From the NCBI GenBank assembly GCA_018823105.1, contig JAHJJH010000276.1, positions 1 through 43,441 of the forward strand: a stretch of DNA of 43,441 nt, written 5' to 3'. Position 1 is the first letter of the stretch. Every line of letters starts with the position of its first letter. Below, piece by piece: positions 32,538 to 40,590 of this stretch. A program made the position numbers and the translations under genes. Under the pieces are notes generated by a model, which saw only the letters and a program-made list of their open reading frames with translations, ran no database searches and was not told the origin of the DNA. The DNA is from Verrucomicrobiota bacterium. GTDB taxonomy: Bacteria; Verrucomicrobiota; Kiritimatiellia; CAIQIC01; JAGNIJ01.

Positions 32538-34064
32538 TCAGGGCAGGCGGATCATTTCCCGGAAATCCAGGCCTGGGAGCGTGTGCGTGTCGGTGCCGAC
32601 GATGGTCCCGCGGTGGTCAATCCAGTAGTAGTTCGAGCCGCTTTCGATCTTCAACTCGCGCCCCGTCACGGGGTCGATCACGTCCTCGACGCCCAGGGTG
32701 ACGTTGGACCGCCGCCGGCTGATCTCGTCCTGGCTCCGCTGCCGGTTTTCGTAGGTGCTCTGGATGATGCCGGAGATTTCCTCGTGCGTGCGGCTGACGA
32801 TCTTGCTGGTGTTCGCCGCGATGCCCTGCTGCATGGCCAGCCACTGGGGATTCAGCTCAAACGTCTTGACCATGTGGGCCAGGACCTCCTCCGCGAGCGC
32901 CTTCTTAGTGGGCGGAGCGATGCACCCGAACAGATATTCCGCGTTCCAGAGGCCGCTGGGCATGCCGGGCGGCTGGATGCGACGCGTCGCCGCGAAGTAA
33001 TAGCCTTCCAGGTCGCGACCATTCTGGCGGAACGTGAAGAAGACCTCGCCCGCGGTGAAGAAAATGGACATGCCCAACTGGCCATACTGGGCATTGATCT
33101 GGTTGAACGTCTCCACCGCGTCGGGCCGGTCGCGGGATTCGGTGAAGCGAAGGTCGCTCCCGCCGCGGGTGATCTTGCTGGCCACGTATTCCTGGGCGAA
33201 GGCCGTCCCTGGCACGTAGCGGCGCACCAGAAAATTCACCCCGTAACCCGGCGAGTACCAGGATCCCTCGCGGAAGCCCGTCATCATGAGCATCTGGTTG
33301 GGCTCCGTGAAGGTGGGCAGTTCCCAGTCGCCCCCGGTGAGGCGAATGTCTCCATCGGGCGACGTCAGCACAAACCCTATGCGCGTATCCACGGAAGCGG
33401 CGCGGTATAACCCGCCCTCGATGTTCCACCCCTGCGGGATCTCCAGGCTGAACGCCTGCTCGCGCGGATCGGCCCAGCGGACATACTTCACGCCCGGTTT
33501 CCGGTCCTCCGTCTCCTGGACCGGAGCGCCGGTGGCCCGGAAACTGGCCAGTATTTGCGCGAAAGTATCCTCGGATTCCCGGAAGCGCTCGGAAGGGGCG
33601 GCGCTCGTGTAAAGGCATCCCGCTGTCCCGCGCGGACTGACAACCCAAACGAACGCGGCCACCGCTGACTGCCCGGCGGCCTGGCCCGTGGCGCGAACGG
33701 CCGAGGACCCCATCGGTTGCGGGACATCCCACCGGGTCGCGGGCATCACTCGCCCCGCCAGATGGGTGAGGACGGCGCCCGCCGCCTGCGAGGGCATCGC
33801 TCCGGGGATGAAGACGGGCCAGATGAGTACTTGTTCCTCGCCGGGGCCGGCGATCGTCACGCGGCCCGAGCGCGCGTCCGGCGTCACGCTCCATTCGCGG
33901 GGCACCTGGACCGAGAAGCCTTGCGGGTCCTTATGCTCCGTCCAGCCCCGGGGCTTGGCCGGCACTCCCGAGACCTCGTCGGCCCGCCCGCAGCCGGCAC
34001 ATGAAAAAAGAGCCGCCACGGCAAACACCGTGGCGGCTTGAAAGGAATGAATCCGGCGATTCAT
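32538..34064 (-). CDS. Large lipoprotein of unknown function
   Basis: 508 residues, start MNRRIHSFQ at 34064. N-terminal hydrophobic segment ends in ALFSCAGCGRAD, a plausible lipobox. Two related halves begin GFSVQVPREWSVTPD (about residue 50) and AFSLEIPQGWNIEGG (about 200), resembling PsbP/DUF1795-like beta domains. The C-terminal 100 residues (RTHEEISGIIQSTYENRQRS ... DVIDPVTGRELKIESGSNYYW) are a helix followed by a region seen on exported proteins. No catalytic motif is evident. Probably anchored in the outer membrane. Confidence 0.78.
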   Translation of the reverse strand: MNRRIHSFQAATVFAVAALFSCAGCGRADEVSGVPAKPRGWTEHKDPQGFSVQVPREWSVTPDARSGRVTIAGPGEEQVLIWPVFIPGAMPSQAAGAVLTHLAGRVMPATRWDVPQPMGSSAVRATGQAAGQSAVAAFVWVVSPRGTAGCLYTSAAPSERFRESEDTFAQILASFRATGAPVQETEDRKPGVKYVRWADPREQAFSLEIPQGWNIEGGLYRAASVDTRIGFVLTSPDGDIRLTGGDWELPTFTEPNQMLMMTGFREGSWYSPGYGVNFLVRRYVPGTAFAQEYVASKITRGGSDLRFTESRDRPDAVETFNQINAQYGQLGMSIFFTAGEVFFTFRQNGRDLEGYYFAATRRIQPPGMPSGLWNAEYLFGCIAPPTKKALAEEVLAHMVKTFELNPQWLAMQQGIAANTSKIVSRTHEEISGIIQSTYENRQRSQDEISRRRSNVTLGVEDVIDPVTGRELKIESGSNYYWIDHRGTIVGTDTHTLPGLDFREMIRLP

Positions 34065-34087
34065 GCCAGCCTTACTCCGGCCGACAA

Positions 34088-34453
34088 TCAATCGCACTGC
34101 TTGGCTTCAAACTTATCCTTGATGTGCGCGTTGAAGAACTTGCCCTTGGACTTTGCCTTCATCAGCTTCTTGTATGTCGCTTCCGGCACGCCCATATACT
34201 TGTAGGCCTCGCCGTTGTCGAACTTGATCTTCAAGACCTGCTTCTCGGCATCGTAGCCAATCTCGTCAATCGTTGAAGATTCGACGGCCGTCATTTCCAT
34301 TTTCTTGGCGGGTGCTTTTTCCGCCTTCTCGGCCTTCTCCATCTTCTCGGCCTTGGCCTCGGGGGCTTTTTCGGCCTTCTTGCCGCACTCCGCCGTCTTG
34401 CAGCCCACCATCAGAGCGAGCGAAAGAACCATCAGGCATACCAGTATCTTCAT
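34088..34453 (-). CDS. Lipoprotein with KTSC domain
   Basis: 121 residues, start at 34453 after GGAGG. Signal with lipobox LALMVGC. Residues about 20-50 are a Lys/Glu/Ala repeat (EKMEKAEKAEKAPAKK). Residues 55-118 match the KTSC domain (PF13619): VESSTIDEIGYDAEKQVLKI, FDNGEAYKYMGVPEATYKKL and AKSKGKFFNAHIKDKF, with the conserved Ser at position KSKG where the family has KTSC/KSxG. KTSC domains are usually cytoplasmic with unclear function, so an exported form is unusual. It sits 23 bp upstream of the large lipoprotein gene and is probably co-transcribed. Confidence 0.85.
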   Translation of the reverse strand: MKILVCLMVLSLALMVGCKTAECGKKAEKAPEAKAEKMEKAEKAEKAPAKKMEMTAVESSTIDEIGYDAEKQVLKIKFDNGEAYKYMGVPEATYKKLMKAKSKGKFFNAHIKDKFEAKQCD

Positions 34454-34542
34454 CTTCTTTCCTCCGTTTTTTCCCTTCAATCCGGCGAAAATCCTAGCGG
34501 CCGGCACACGTCTCGTCAAGGCCCGTTTCGACGTCCCGTTCT

Positions 34543-35235
34543 TCAGAAGGCCAGGCCGGCGCCGAGCTGGATGTAGTCCGCCCCGTCACCGAAGTCTGCT
34601 TCGGTCCACACAAACCGGCGGTACTTGGCGAACAGGTTGAAATAGCCCATCCGGATGCCGGCCATACCTTCAACGACGTAGGCCATCTCGATATTCTCGA
34701 AACCGTCCACGCTGAATCCGTAGAATCCGCCGCCGCCGCCGATGTACGGATTGATGTCGCCCTCGCGAATCAGGACGATGCAGAGATCGCCCCCGCCTCC
34801 GTAGTAATATACGCTCGGTGATTCCAGCGTGGTCAGGAATTCCCCGTACAGCCGGAGGAAATCCAGGTGGAACGCCAGCCCGCCGCCCACGGTGTCGTCG
34901 GGGGTGGGAGTGCCACCGATCCCGATTGAATACGCGCCGTAGGGCGCGACAAACATGGTGGGATTGTGGGGCGAGGATTCCTCGGCCAGTTCCCGCTCCG
35001 CGGGGGCGGACATCTTATATTTACCGTAGCGCACCGCTTCGACATTTTCGACGGGATATACGATCTCGGATCCGTCCGACAGCCGCATGCGGTAGCTGAC
35101 GCCCGGCTTCTCTTCCAACATCTTGCCCTTGATTACGGAACCGTTCTTCAGCTCGATCTCGTCAGCTCGAACCGACGGGCTTACAACGAACAACAGGGCG
35201 GCACTGATACAGACCAGCCATACGAATGATTTCAC
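34543..35235 (-). CDS. Exported beta-barrel-like outer-membrane protein
   Basis: 230 residues with a GTG start at 35235, chosen because GGAGG lies 6 nt upstream and the signal peptide (VKSFVWLVCISAALLFVV...VRADE) begins there. After a small domain (ELKNGSVIKGKMLEEKPG ... YPVENVEAVRYG), the C-terminal 150 residues alternate aromatic and polar residues with Gly-rich turns (GGGLAFHLDFLRLYGEF, GGGGGFYGF) and end in Phe (QLGAGLAF), as outer-membrane barrels do. Function unknown. Confidence 0.78.
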   Translation of the reverse strand: MKSFVWLVCISAALLFVVSPSVRADEIELKNGSVIKGKMLEEKPGVSYRMRLSDGSEIVYPVENVEAVRYGKYKMSAPAERELAEESSPHNPTMFVAPYGAYSIGIGGTPTPDDTVGGGLAFHLDFLRLYGEFLTTLESPSVYYYGGGGDLCIVLIREGDINPYIGGGGGFYGFSVDGFENIEMAYVVEGMAGIRMGYFNLFAKYRRFVWTEADFGDGADYIQLGAGLAF

Positions 35236-35300
35236 AGCAGACCTCCATTCATTTGTCTTCCGACCAAGCTGGCTGACCCCGCATGGCCAGCGCACTCTAT

Positions 35301-35330
35301 AGGATAATTAAATTGTCTATGGAATGGCAA
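35301..35330 (-). promoter_or_regulatory. Candidate promoter for the barrel-like protein
   Basis: On the minus strand TTGCCA (35325-35330), 18-bp spacer, TATCCT (35301-35306), with a leader of about 58 nt. It lies in an AT-rich patch. Confidence 0.35.
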
Positions 35331-35388
35331 GCGCGCGTTACGCGCGTCATGGCGCAAGACATATCTCTTTACTGATTAATGGCTTATA

Positions 35389-36417
35389 TCATCGGTGATA
35401 TCGCGGACGTTTGGTCCATATTACCAAGCTGGTCCCGCCCAGGATCAGAACGATGACCAGGCCCCATTTCCAGGCCCGCCGGGGTGAGGCCGGGGGTTCC
35501 TTTTCTGCGACCGGCGCGGGGATCTCTTCAGGGGCTTCCAAAACCGCGGGGGGCGGGCGGGCGGCCAGCTGGTTCAGGCCGAGTGTTAATAATTCGCGGG
35601 CCTTGGCATCGCGCGTTTCACGATTCAGGCTTCCCATGACGACGGCCACGACCCGATGTCCGTTCCGTACGGCCGTGGCGGCCACGGAGTAGCCCCCGGC
35701 CTTGATATAGCCGGTCTTCAACCCGTCGCATCCTTCAAAAGCGCCGAGCAGCCGATTATGGTTTTCCATGATGAACGGCTTTGGGCTTTCGGCCCGGAAC
35801 GGTCGCTTGGTGACCGAGGTGTAGGCCAGAACGTCCGGCCGTTTGAGAAGGGCCAGACACAAGCGGGCCATGTCCCTGGGCGTGGAGACATCCGGCTCCT
35901 GGCCCCGGGCCGGTGGAAGCCCGTGCACGGAGTGGAACAGGGTTTTCCGCATTCCCAGCTCGGCGGCGCGACGGTTCATCCGTTCCACGAATCCGTCCTT
36001 GGTGCCGGCCACCTTGAGCGCCAGGGCCACGGCCGCATCGTTGGCGGATTGGATCATCATGGCGTACAGTAATTCCTCGATGGAAAAAACTTCCCCTTCC
36101 TTCAGGAAGACCTGCGAGCCGCCCATGCCGGCGGCCTCGGCCGTCACGACGACCGGGTCCTGCAAGTTCAGGGTGCCGCGGTCAACGCCTTCAAGAATGA
36201 GCAGGAGGTTCATCAGCTTGACCATGCTGGCGGGATAGCCGGGGGCATCGGCCTTGTCCTCGAACAACACCTCACCGTCCGCGCCGACCACGATGGCGCC
36301 CTGGTAGGGATCGGTGGACAACAGGGGAATGTCGGCGCGCTGGGCTATTGCCGGCTGGGCGGCGAGAAATGTTCCGATCAGACAAAGCCATACGCCAGCG
36401 CGGGAAATGGTGATCAT
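35389..36417 (-). CDS. dacA: D-alanyl-D-alanine carboxypeptidase (S11 family, PBP5-like)
   Basis: 342 residues. Signal peptide ending AQPAIAQ. The catalytic triad of motifs is intact: SxxK in YPASMVKLM (Ser64, Lys67), SxN in IQSANDA (Ser124-Asn126), and KTG in CDGLKTGYIK (234-236). After the peptidase fold come a Pro/Ala-rich linker and a C-terminal membrane helix (WGLVIVLILGGTSLVIW) instead of the usual amphipathic anchor and PBP5_C domain. It trims D-Ala from peptidoglycan stem peptides in the periplasm. It overlaps the XdhC-like gene by ATGA. Confidence 0.92.
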   Translation of the reverse strand: MITISRAGVWLCLIGTFLAAQPAIAQRADIPLLSTDPYQGAIVVGADGEVLFEDKADAPGYPASMVKLMNLLLILEGVDRGTLNLQDPVVVTAEAAGMGGSQVFLKEGEVFSIEELLYAMMIQSANDAAVALALKVAGTKDGFVERMNRRAAELGMRKTLFHSVHGLPPARGQEPDVSTPRDMARLCLALLKRPDVLAYTSVTKRPFRAESPKPFIMENHNRLLGAFEGCDGLKTGYIKAGGYSVAATAVRNGHRVVAVVMGSLNRETRDAKARELLTLGLNQLAARPPPAVLEAPEEIPAPVAEKEPPASPRRAWKWGLVIVLILGGTSLVIWTKRPRYHR

Positions 36418-37481
36418 ACGCGGGATTCTTTCCTTGGCGAGTGGGCCGGAGGGGTGACTCGCCGCGACAGGGCGATGATCTCCGCCAGGATGGATACCGC
36501 AATTTCGTCGGGGGTGACCGAGCCGATGCGCAGGCCGATGGGCCCATGCAGGCGGGCCAGGTCGTCCGGGGAAAAGCCCTGTTCGGCAAGGGCCTTCCGT
36601 CTTTGCTCCTGGGTCTTGCGTCCACCGAGAAGCCCGACGTAGCGGCAGCCGGCGCGCAGGGCCGCCGCCAGGCCCGGCAGATCGAGCTTGGGATCGTGAC
36701 TCAATACGGCCGCGAACCAGTGGCGATCCACGCCGGCCTCGGCGAAGCCTTCCTCCGGCCAGCGCAGGACAATTCGGCGGGCGCCGGGAAACAGTTGCGC
36801 GCTGGCGAAATCGCGGCGGGGATCAATCACCGTCACCTCCATGCCTGTCGCCGATGCCAGCTTGCACAACGAGGCCGCCACCGGCGACGCGCCTACAATG
36901 GCCAGACGCCCGGGAGGGGAAAGGACTTCGGCGAGACACAGCGCCTCCCCCCATGGCAGTAAAGTTGCCGCACCGCGTTCCGGCAGTGTGCACGCAGTTT
37001 CGACGGCCTGGTCGTCGAGACTACGCGAACCCAGTGAACCCCGGCATTCGCCGCCGGCGCCGATGAAGAGCTGTTGGCCCGCCCCCGGCGAATCGATCCG
37101 CGTGAAAAGGAATGTGCGTCTCCGAAACGACTCGGCGCAGAGGACCTGCCAAGCGGCCTGCGAGGGATCATGGCGGGTCAACAGCACATCAATCCGGCCA
37201 CCGCACGAAAGGCCCACGGTCAGCGAGGCTTCATCCGCCACGTCGTAGTGGACCACGCGCGCCGGCCCGCCGCCCAGGACCTGACGCACATGTTCCCGCA
37301 CGTCGCCTTCCACACAGCCCAGGGAAATGTAGCCGGCCATCGCGCCACGGTCATTCACCGCCAGGCGCGAGCCCGGCGGCCGGGGCGAGGATCCCTCAAC
37401 CTTGAACAGCAGGGCGATGCACGTCCGCCGCCCTTCGGCATCCCATTGCTTCACTGGCCCGATGATTTCCTGGAGGCTCAT
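36414..37481 (-). CDS. XdhC/CoxI-family protein
   Basis: 355 residues. The XdhC_CoxI domain is visible in GRRTCIALLFKVEGSSPRPPG and ASLTVGLSCGGRIDVLL. The C-terminal Rossmann domain (XdhC_C) contains RLAIVGASPVAASLCKLA, VTVIDPRRDFAS, AAVLSHDPKLDLPGL and YVGLLGGRKTQEQRR. Family members sulphurate and insert the molybdenum cofactor into xanthine dehydrogenase-type enzymes. No such oxidoreductase is in the window. It is the first gene of a two-gene unit with the D,D-carboxypeptidase. Confidence 0.88.
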   Translation of the reverse strand: MSLQEIIGPVKQWDAEGRRTCIALLFKVEGSSPRPPGSRLAVNDRGAMAGYISLGCVEGDVREHVRQVLGGGPARVVHYDVADEASLTVGLSCGGRIDVLLTRHDPSQAAWQVLCAESFRRRTFLFTRIDSPGAGQQLFIGAGGECRGSLGSRSLDDQAVETACTLPERGAATLLPWGEALCLAEVLSPPGRLAIVGASPVAASLCKLASATGMEVTVIDPRRDFASAQLFPGARRIVLRWPEEGFAEAGVDRHWFAAVLSHDPKLDLPGLAAALRAGCRYVGLLGGRKTQEQRRKALAEQGFSPDDLARLHGPIGLRIGSVTPDEIAVSILAEIIALSRRVTPPAHSPRKESRV

Positions 37482-37630
37482 GCGGTCTCCTCAAATCTTC
37501 CGACCCGGGATTCCATAGCATAAAGGCCGGGGTCCGGAAAGCCGGTCTTTCAGCAAGGAATGGCCCGGGGCCGCGTAAAGGTTGCGGAGTCCGCGTTCAA
37601 TCCGGTAGGCTGCACGACCTCCAGAGTAAG

Positions 37631-39064
37631 ATGAAAACGAATGGTCCAGCAATGACCCCGGGCGGATACCGGGAAACGCTGAAGGTGGCGTGGCCCCTGA
37701 TCATCAGCATGGGCTCGTTCACGATGATGCAATTCTGCGACCGTCTGTTCCTGGCGTGGCACAGCGTGGTGTCGATCCAGGCGGCGCTGCCCGCGGGCAT
37801 TTTATCGTTCACGATGATCAGCGGATTCATGGCCCTCGCCGGCTATGCCAACACGTTCGTGGCGCAGTATCACGGGGCCGGCGACACGGGTGGATGCAGC
37901 CGCGCCACGGCCCAGGGGATCATCCTGACTGCGGTCTCCTGGCCATTGATGCTGGGGCTGATTCCGCTGGGCCTGTGGCTGCTGCGGGTCAGCGGCCACG
38001 CCCCGGCCGTGCTGGAGGAAGAACGCGCCTATTTCACGATCCTGATGCTCGGCAGCGTGACCGCGCCGCTGACCGCCGCCCTCGGCAGTTTTTTCAGCGG
38101 GCGCGGCGATACGTTCACGACGATGGTCACCAACGTGGCCGGCAATATCGTCAACATCGCGCTGGATTATGCCCTGATCTTTGGGCATTGGGGCTTTCCC
38201 GCCCTGGGGATTCGCGGCGCGGCGTGGGCCACGGTGGCGGCGGGTTTCATCAGTCCCGTTCTGCTGTTCGCGCTCTACTTCTCCCGGTCTTTCAACACGG
38301 CGTTCCGGACGCGCCGGGAATTCCGGTACGATCCGGCATTGATGCGCCGCATGATCCGTTTTGGCCTGCCGGCCGCGGCCCACCTGGTCCTCGACGTGGG
38401 GGCGTTCACGCTGTTCGTTTTGCTGACCGGGCGCCTGGGCGAGGTCGCCCTGGCGGCCAGCAACATCGCGTTGAGCATCAACAATATCGCGTTCATGCCG
38501 TTGATCGGCATCAGCATCGCCGCCTCCATCCTCGTGGGCCAGTACCAGGGTCGCCGGGAGAGCGCGATCGCGGAAAAGGCCGGCTGGACGTCCCTGAAGA
38601 TCGGCTGGCTATACATGGGCGTGATCGCCCTCACGTTTGCGTTCTTCCCCGCCGCGTACTTCCGCCTGTTCGCCGGGCGCGGCGAGGCGGGACTGCCGTT
38701 GGAGGTCCTCCTGCCCGTGGGCCGGTGGCTCCTGTTGATGATGGCGCTCTGGGGCATGCTCGACGCGATTAATCTGATCATCTCCGGCGCGCTGAAGGGC
38801 GCGGGCGACACGCGGTTCGTGATGGTCTACACCGTGGTCATGGCGTGGGGCTTCTGGATCACCGGTGAAATCGTGATCGTCTTCCTGCTGGACGGGGGGA
38901 TCGTGCTGGCGTGGGCCTGGATGGCCGTCTTCGTTTCCCTCGTGGCCATCGGGTTCCTCTGGCGCTTCCGCTCCGGCCGCTGGAAAACGATCGAGCTACT
39001 CGAACGGCAGACGCCGCTGCAACCGACCCGCCCCGGCGCCGAGGCGCTGATCGCAGGGGATTGA
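37631..39064 (+). CDS. MATE-family efflux transporter
   Basis: 477 residues with 12 membrane segments in two halves. It starts ETLKVAWPLIISMGSFTMMQFCDRLFLAWHS, the MATE N-terminal pattern. GRGDTFTTMVTNVAGNIVNI closes the first half. The second half has FGLPAAAHLVLDVGAFTLFV, and GALKGAGDTRFVMVYTVVMAWG matches GALRGAGDT of the family. It exports drugs or cationic metabolites using Na+ or H+ gradients. The ribosome site is weak (GAG at 6 nt). It is divergent from the XdhC gene with a 149-bp gap in which I see no clear element. Confidence 0.92.
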   Translation: MKTNGPAMTPGGYRETLKVAWPLIISMGSFTMMQFCDRLFLAWHSVVSIQAALPAGILSFTMISGFMALAGYANTFVAQYHGAGDTGGCSRATAQGIILTAVSWPLMLGLIPLGLWLLRVSGHAPAVLEEERAYFTILMLGSVTAPLTAALGSFFSGRGDTFTTMVTNVAGNIVNIALDYALIFGHWGFPALGIRGAAWATVAAGFISPVLLFALYFSRSFNTAFRTRREFRYDPALMRRMIRFGLPAAAHLVLDVGAFTLFVLLTGRLGEVALAASNIALSINNIAFMPLIGISIAASILVGQYQGRRESAIAEKAGWTSLKIGWLYMGVIALTFAFFPAAYFRLFAGRGEAGLPLEVLLPVGRWLLLMMALWGMLDAINLIISGALKGAGDTRFVMVYTVVMAWGFWITGEIVIVFLLDGGIVLAWAWMAVFVSLVAIGFLWRFRSGRWKTIELLERQTPLQPTRPGAEALIAGD

Positions 39065-39077
39065 CCCGCTTTACGGC

Positions 39078-39105
39078 TGTCTCACATATTATAAAGTGTG
39101 AGACA
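39078..39105 (+). repeat. 28-bp near-palindromic repeat, copy 2
   Basis: Identical to the copy at 27758 and in the same orientation. It lies 14 bp after the stop of the MATE gene and is followed by a T-rich stretch (CTTCTTTT), so it could act as a terminator here. Confidence 0.8.
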
Positions 39106-39223
39106 GTGCTTCTTTTCCGCGGCTACGGAGGGATCATTTTCCTCAAGAAACACTTTACGCCTATTCAGCCGGTGCAATCCGACGTCCAAGTACTGATCGC
39201 TGGCCATTGATCTGCTTCACGCC

Positions 39224-39251
39224 TGTCTCACACTTTATAATATGTGAGACA
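39224..39251 (-). repeat. 28-bp near-palindromic repeat, copy 3 (inverted)
   Basis: The exact reverse complement of the other two copies. With copy 2 it encloses 118 bp between convergent genes, giving a 174-bp segment bounded by 28-bp inverted repeats. The 118 bp hold no gene. Confidence 0.8.
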
Positions 39252-39306
39252 CCGTCTTTTCGGGATTGGAAGAATCCTTTCCGACGGGGCGGTGTGGCCA
39301 GGAGGC

Positions 39307-39993
39307 TTATCCCTGCGCCGGACGACGAATCGCGCGCAAGCACAGTTCCTTGGCCCTCCAGACCATCGTCATCGTCAGCGTGAACGGCAGCAGCATCAGG
39401 GCCATCATCCAGCGGGGCATCAGATAGGGGACAAGGACCAGCGAAGCCATCCGGCTGTTCTCCAAGGGGGCGGTCGCCAGCTGCGAGCGGCCCCAGGCGA
39501 GCAAGCCGGGGACCAGGAGGAACAGGACAGCCAGCCACCCGCAGAGGCGCGCCTCGACGCTGAACGTCCTGTCGCCGAAGGCCAGCCCGACCTCCGCGGC
39601 CACCTGGTTGACGACCAGGAAGCCCCACATGGTGACCACCATCATCGCCAGCATGTTCGCGCTGTAATAGGGGACCTGCGGCATGGCCCGCCACCAGAGG
39701 ACAAAGGGGGAGAGGTACACGAGCACGAGCAGTATGAGAAGGGCCTGCTGAATCCGCCGCGGCCATCGCCGGGTCAGGGGCGGCACGCGATGGAGGTAAA
39801 GGACACCGCAGAACACGAGCAGCAAGCCCACCACGAAGGCCGGCAGACGCAGGTGAGGGAGCAACCGGAAATCGAGGGCGCCGGAAAACAGCAGCAGCGA
39901 CAACGGAATGCCCCAGAACACGCAGGATAAACCCCGGGCAAGCCGGAGCAACACGTCGGGCGCAGGGACCGAGGCTTCCGATGCGCTGGTCAT
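39307..39993 (-). CDS. Multi-spanning membrane protein of unknown function
   Basis: 228 residues with six hydrophobic segments, e.g. LSCVFWGIPLSLLLFSGAL, LPAFVVGLLLVFCGVLYL and ALLILLVLVYLSPFVLWW. No catalytic or transport motif was recognised. Start ATG at 39993 chosen by composition; the ribosome site is weak and an ATG at 40029 is possible. It lies 54 bp downstream of the OsmC gene on the same strand and may share its transcript. Confidence 0.7.
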   Translation of the reverse strand: MTSASEASVPAPDVLLRLARGLSCVFWGIPLSLLLFSGALDFRLLPHLRLPAFVVGLLLVFCGVLYLHRVPPLTRRWPRRIQQALLILLVLVYLSPFVLWWRAMPQVPYYSANMLAMMVVTMWGFLVVNQVAAEVGLAFGDRTFSVEARLCGWLAVLFLLVPGLLAWGRSQLATAPLENSRMASLVLVPYLMPRWMMALMLLPFTLTMTMVWRAKELCLRAIRRPAQG

Positions 39994-40047
39994 GGGCTGG
40001 ATTATGCGGTGCACCGGCCGCTTCGGCAAGCGCGGCAGCCGTTCGGG

Positions 40048-40518
40048 TCAGACCGCCGGCCCCTTGACCCCGCCGAGCTCCTCGACCACCTCAAAGGTGA
40101 TGGGGGTGGCGTTCGAGATGTTTTCTGAAACCGGGCAGCGCTTTTCCACCTCGTGAAGGAACGCCTGCTTCTGTTCCGGGGAAAGGTCGGCATCCAGCCG
40201 CGCCTTGACCTTGAAACCCAAGAAGCCCGCGCGATTCGCCGTCGGCCGGCCGAGCAAGCCGTCCACGTCCAAATCGCCTTCCACGACAAAATCCATCCAT
40301 CGAATAACCAATTTCTGCTGGCGCGCAACGATCCGGCCGATGGCGCCCATGCAGCCGGCCAGCGACGCAAGAAAGTACTCCAGCGGGGTGGGCCCGGCAT
40401 CATGACCTCCGCCCGTGGCGGGCTGGTCAATGATGATCCGATGGTTGCGGGCTTCCACATCCATCCGCATGCCCTCGGTCTGGTGCGCGGCCACCACCAC
40501 TTTCTTCACGTTTGCCAT
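40048..40518 (-). CDS. OsmC/Ohr-family protein
   Basis: 156 residues, start after AAAGGAG. Conserved GPTPLEYFLASLAGCMG (first Cys) and EKRCPVSENISNATPI (second Cys) place it in the OsmC-like thiol peroxidase family. Its layout is closer to the YhfA-type than to Ohr. It probably detoxifies organic hydroperoxides in the cytoplasm. A good promoter candidate directly precedes it. Confidence 0.9.
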   Translation of the reverse strand: MANVKKVVVAAHQTEGMRMDVEARNHRIIIDQPATGGGHDAGPTPLEYFLASLAGCMGAIGRIVARQQKLVIRWMDFVVEGDLDVDGLLGRPTANRAGFLGFKVKARLDADLSPEQKQAFLHEVEKRCPVSENISNATPITFEVVEELGGVKGPAV

Positions 40519-40541
40519 GGCTATCTCCTTTTGCCCGCAAA

Positions 40542-40570
40542 GCCATAAACTACGGGCCGGTTTTTGTCAA
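40542..40570 (-). promoter_or_regulatory. Promoter candidate of the OsmC gene
   Basis: On the minus strand TTGACA (40565-40570), 17-bp spacer, TATGGC (40542-40547). It would start near 40535, leaving a 17-nt leader that contains the AAAGGAG site before the ATG at 40518. Confidence 0.6.
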
Positions 40571-40590
40571 ACGGACGGTGCGCGGGTCGT

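Noticed and set aside
35332-35346. CGCGCG-TTA-CGCGCG hairpin upstream of the barrel gene
   Set aside because: Alternating CG is self-complementary by nature, and there is no T-run or conserved neighbour to give it a role.
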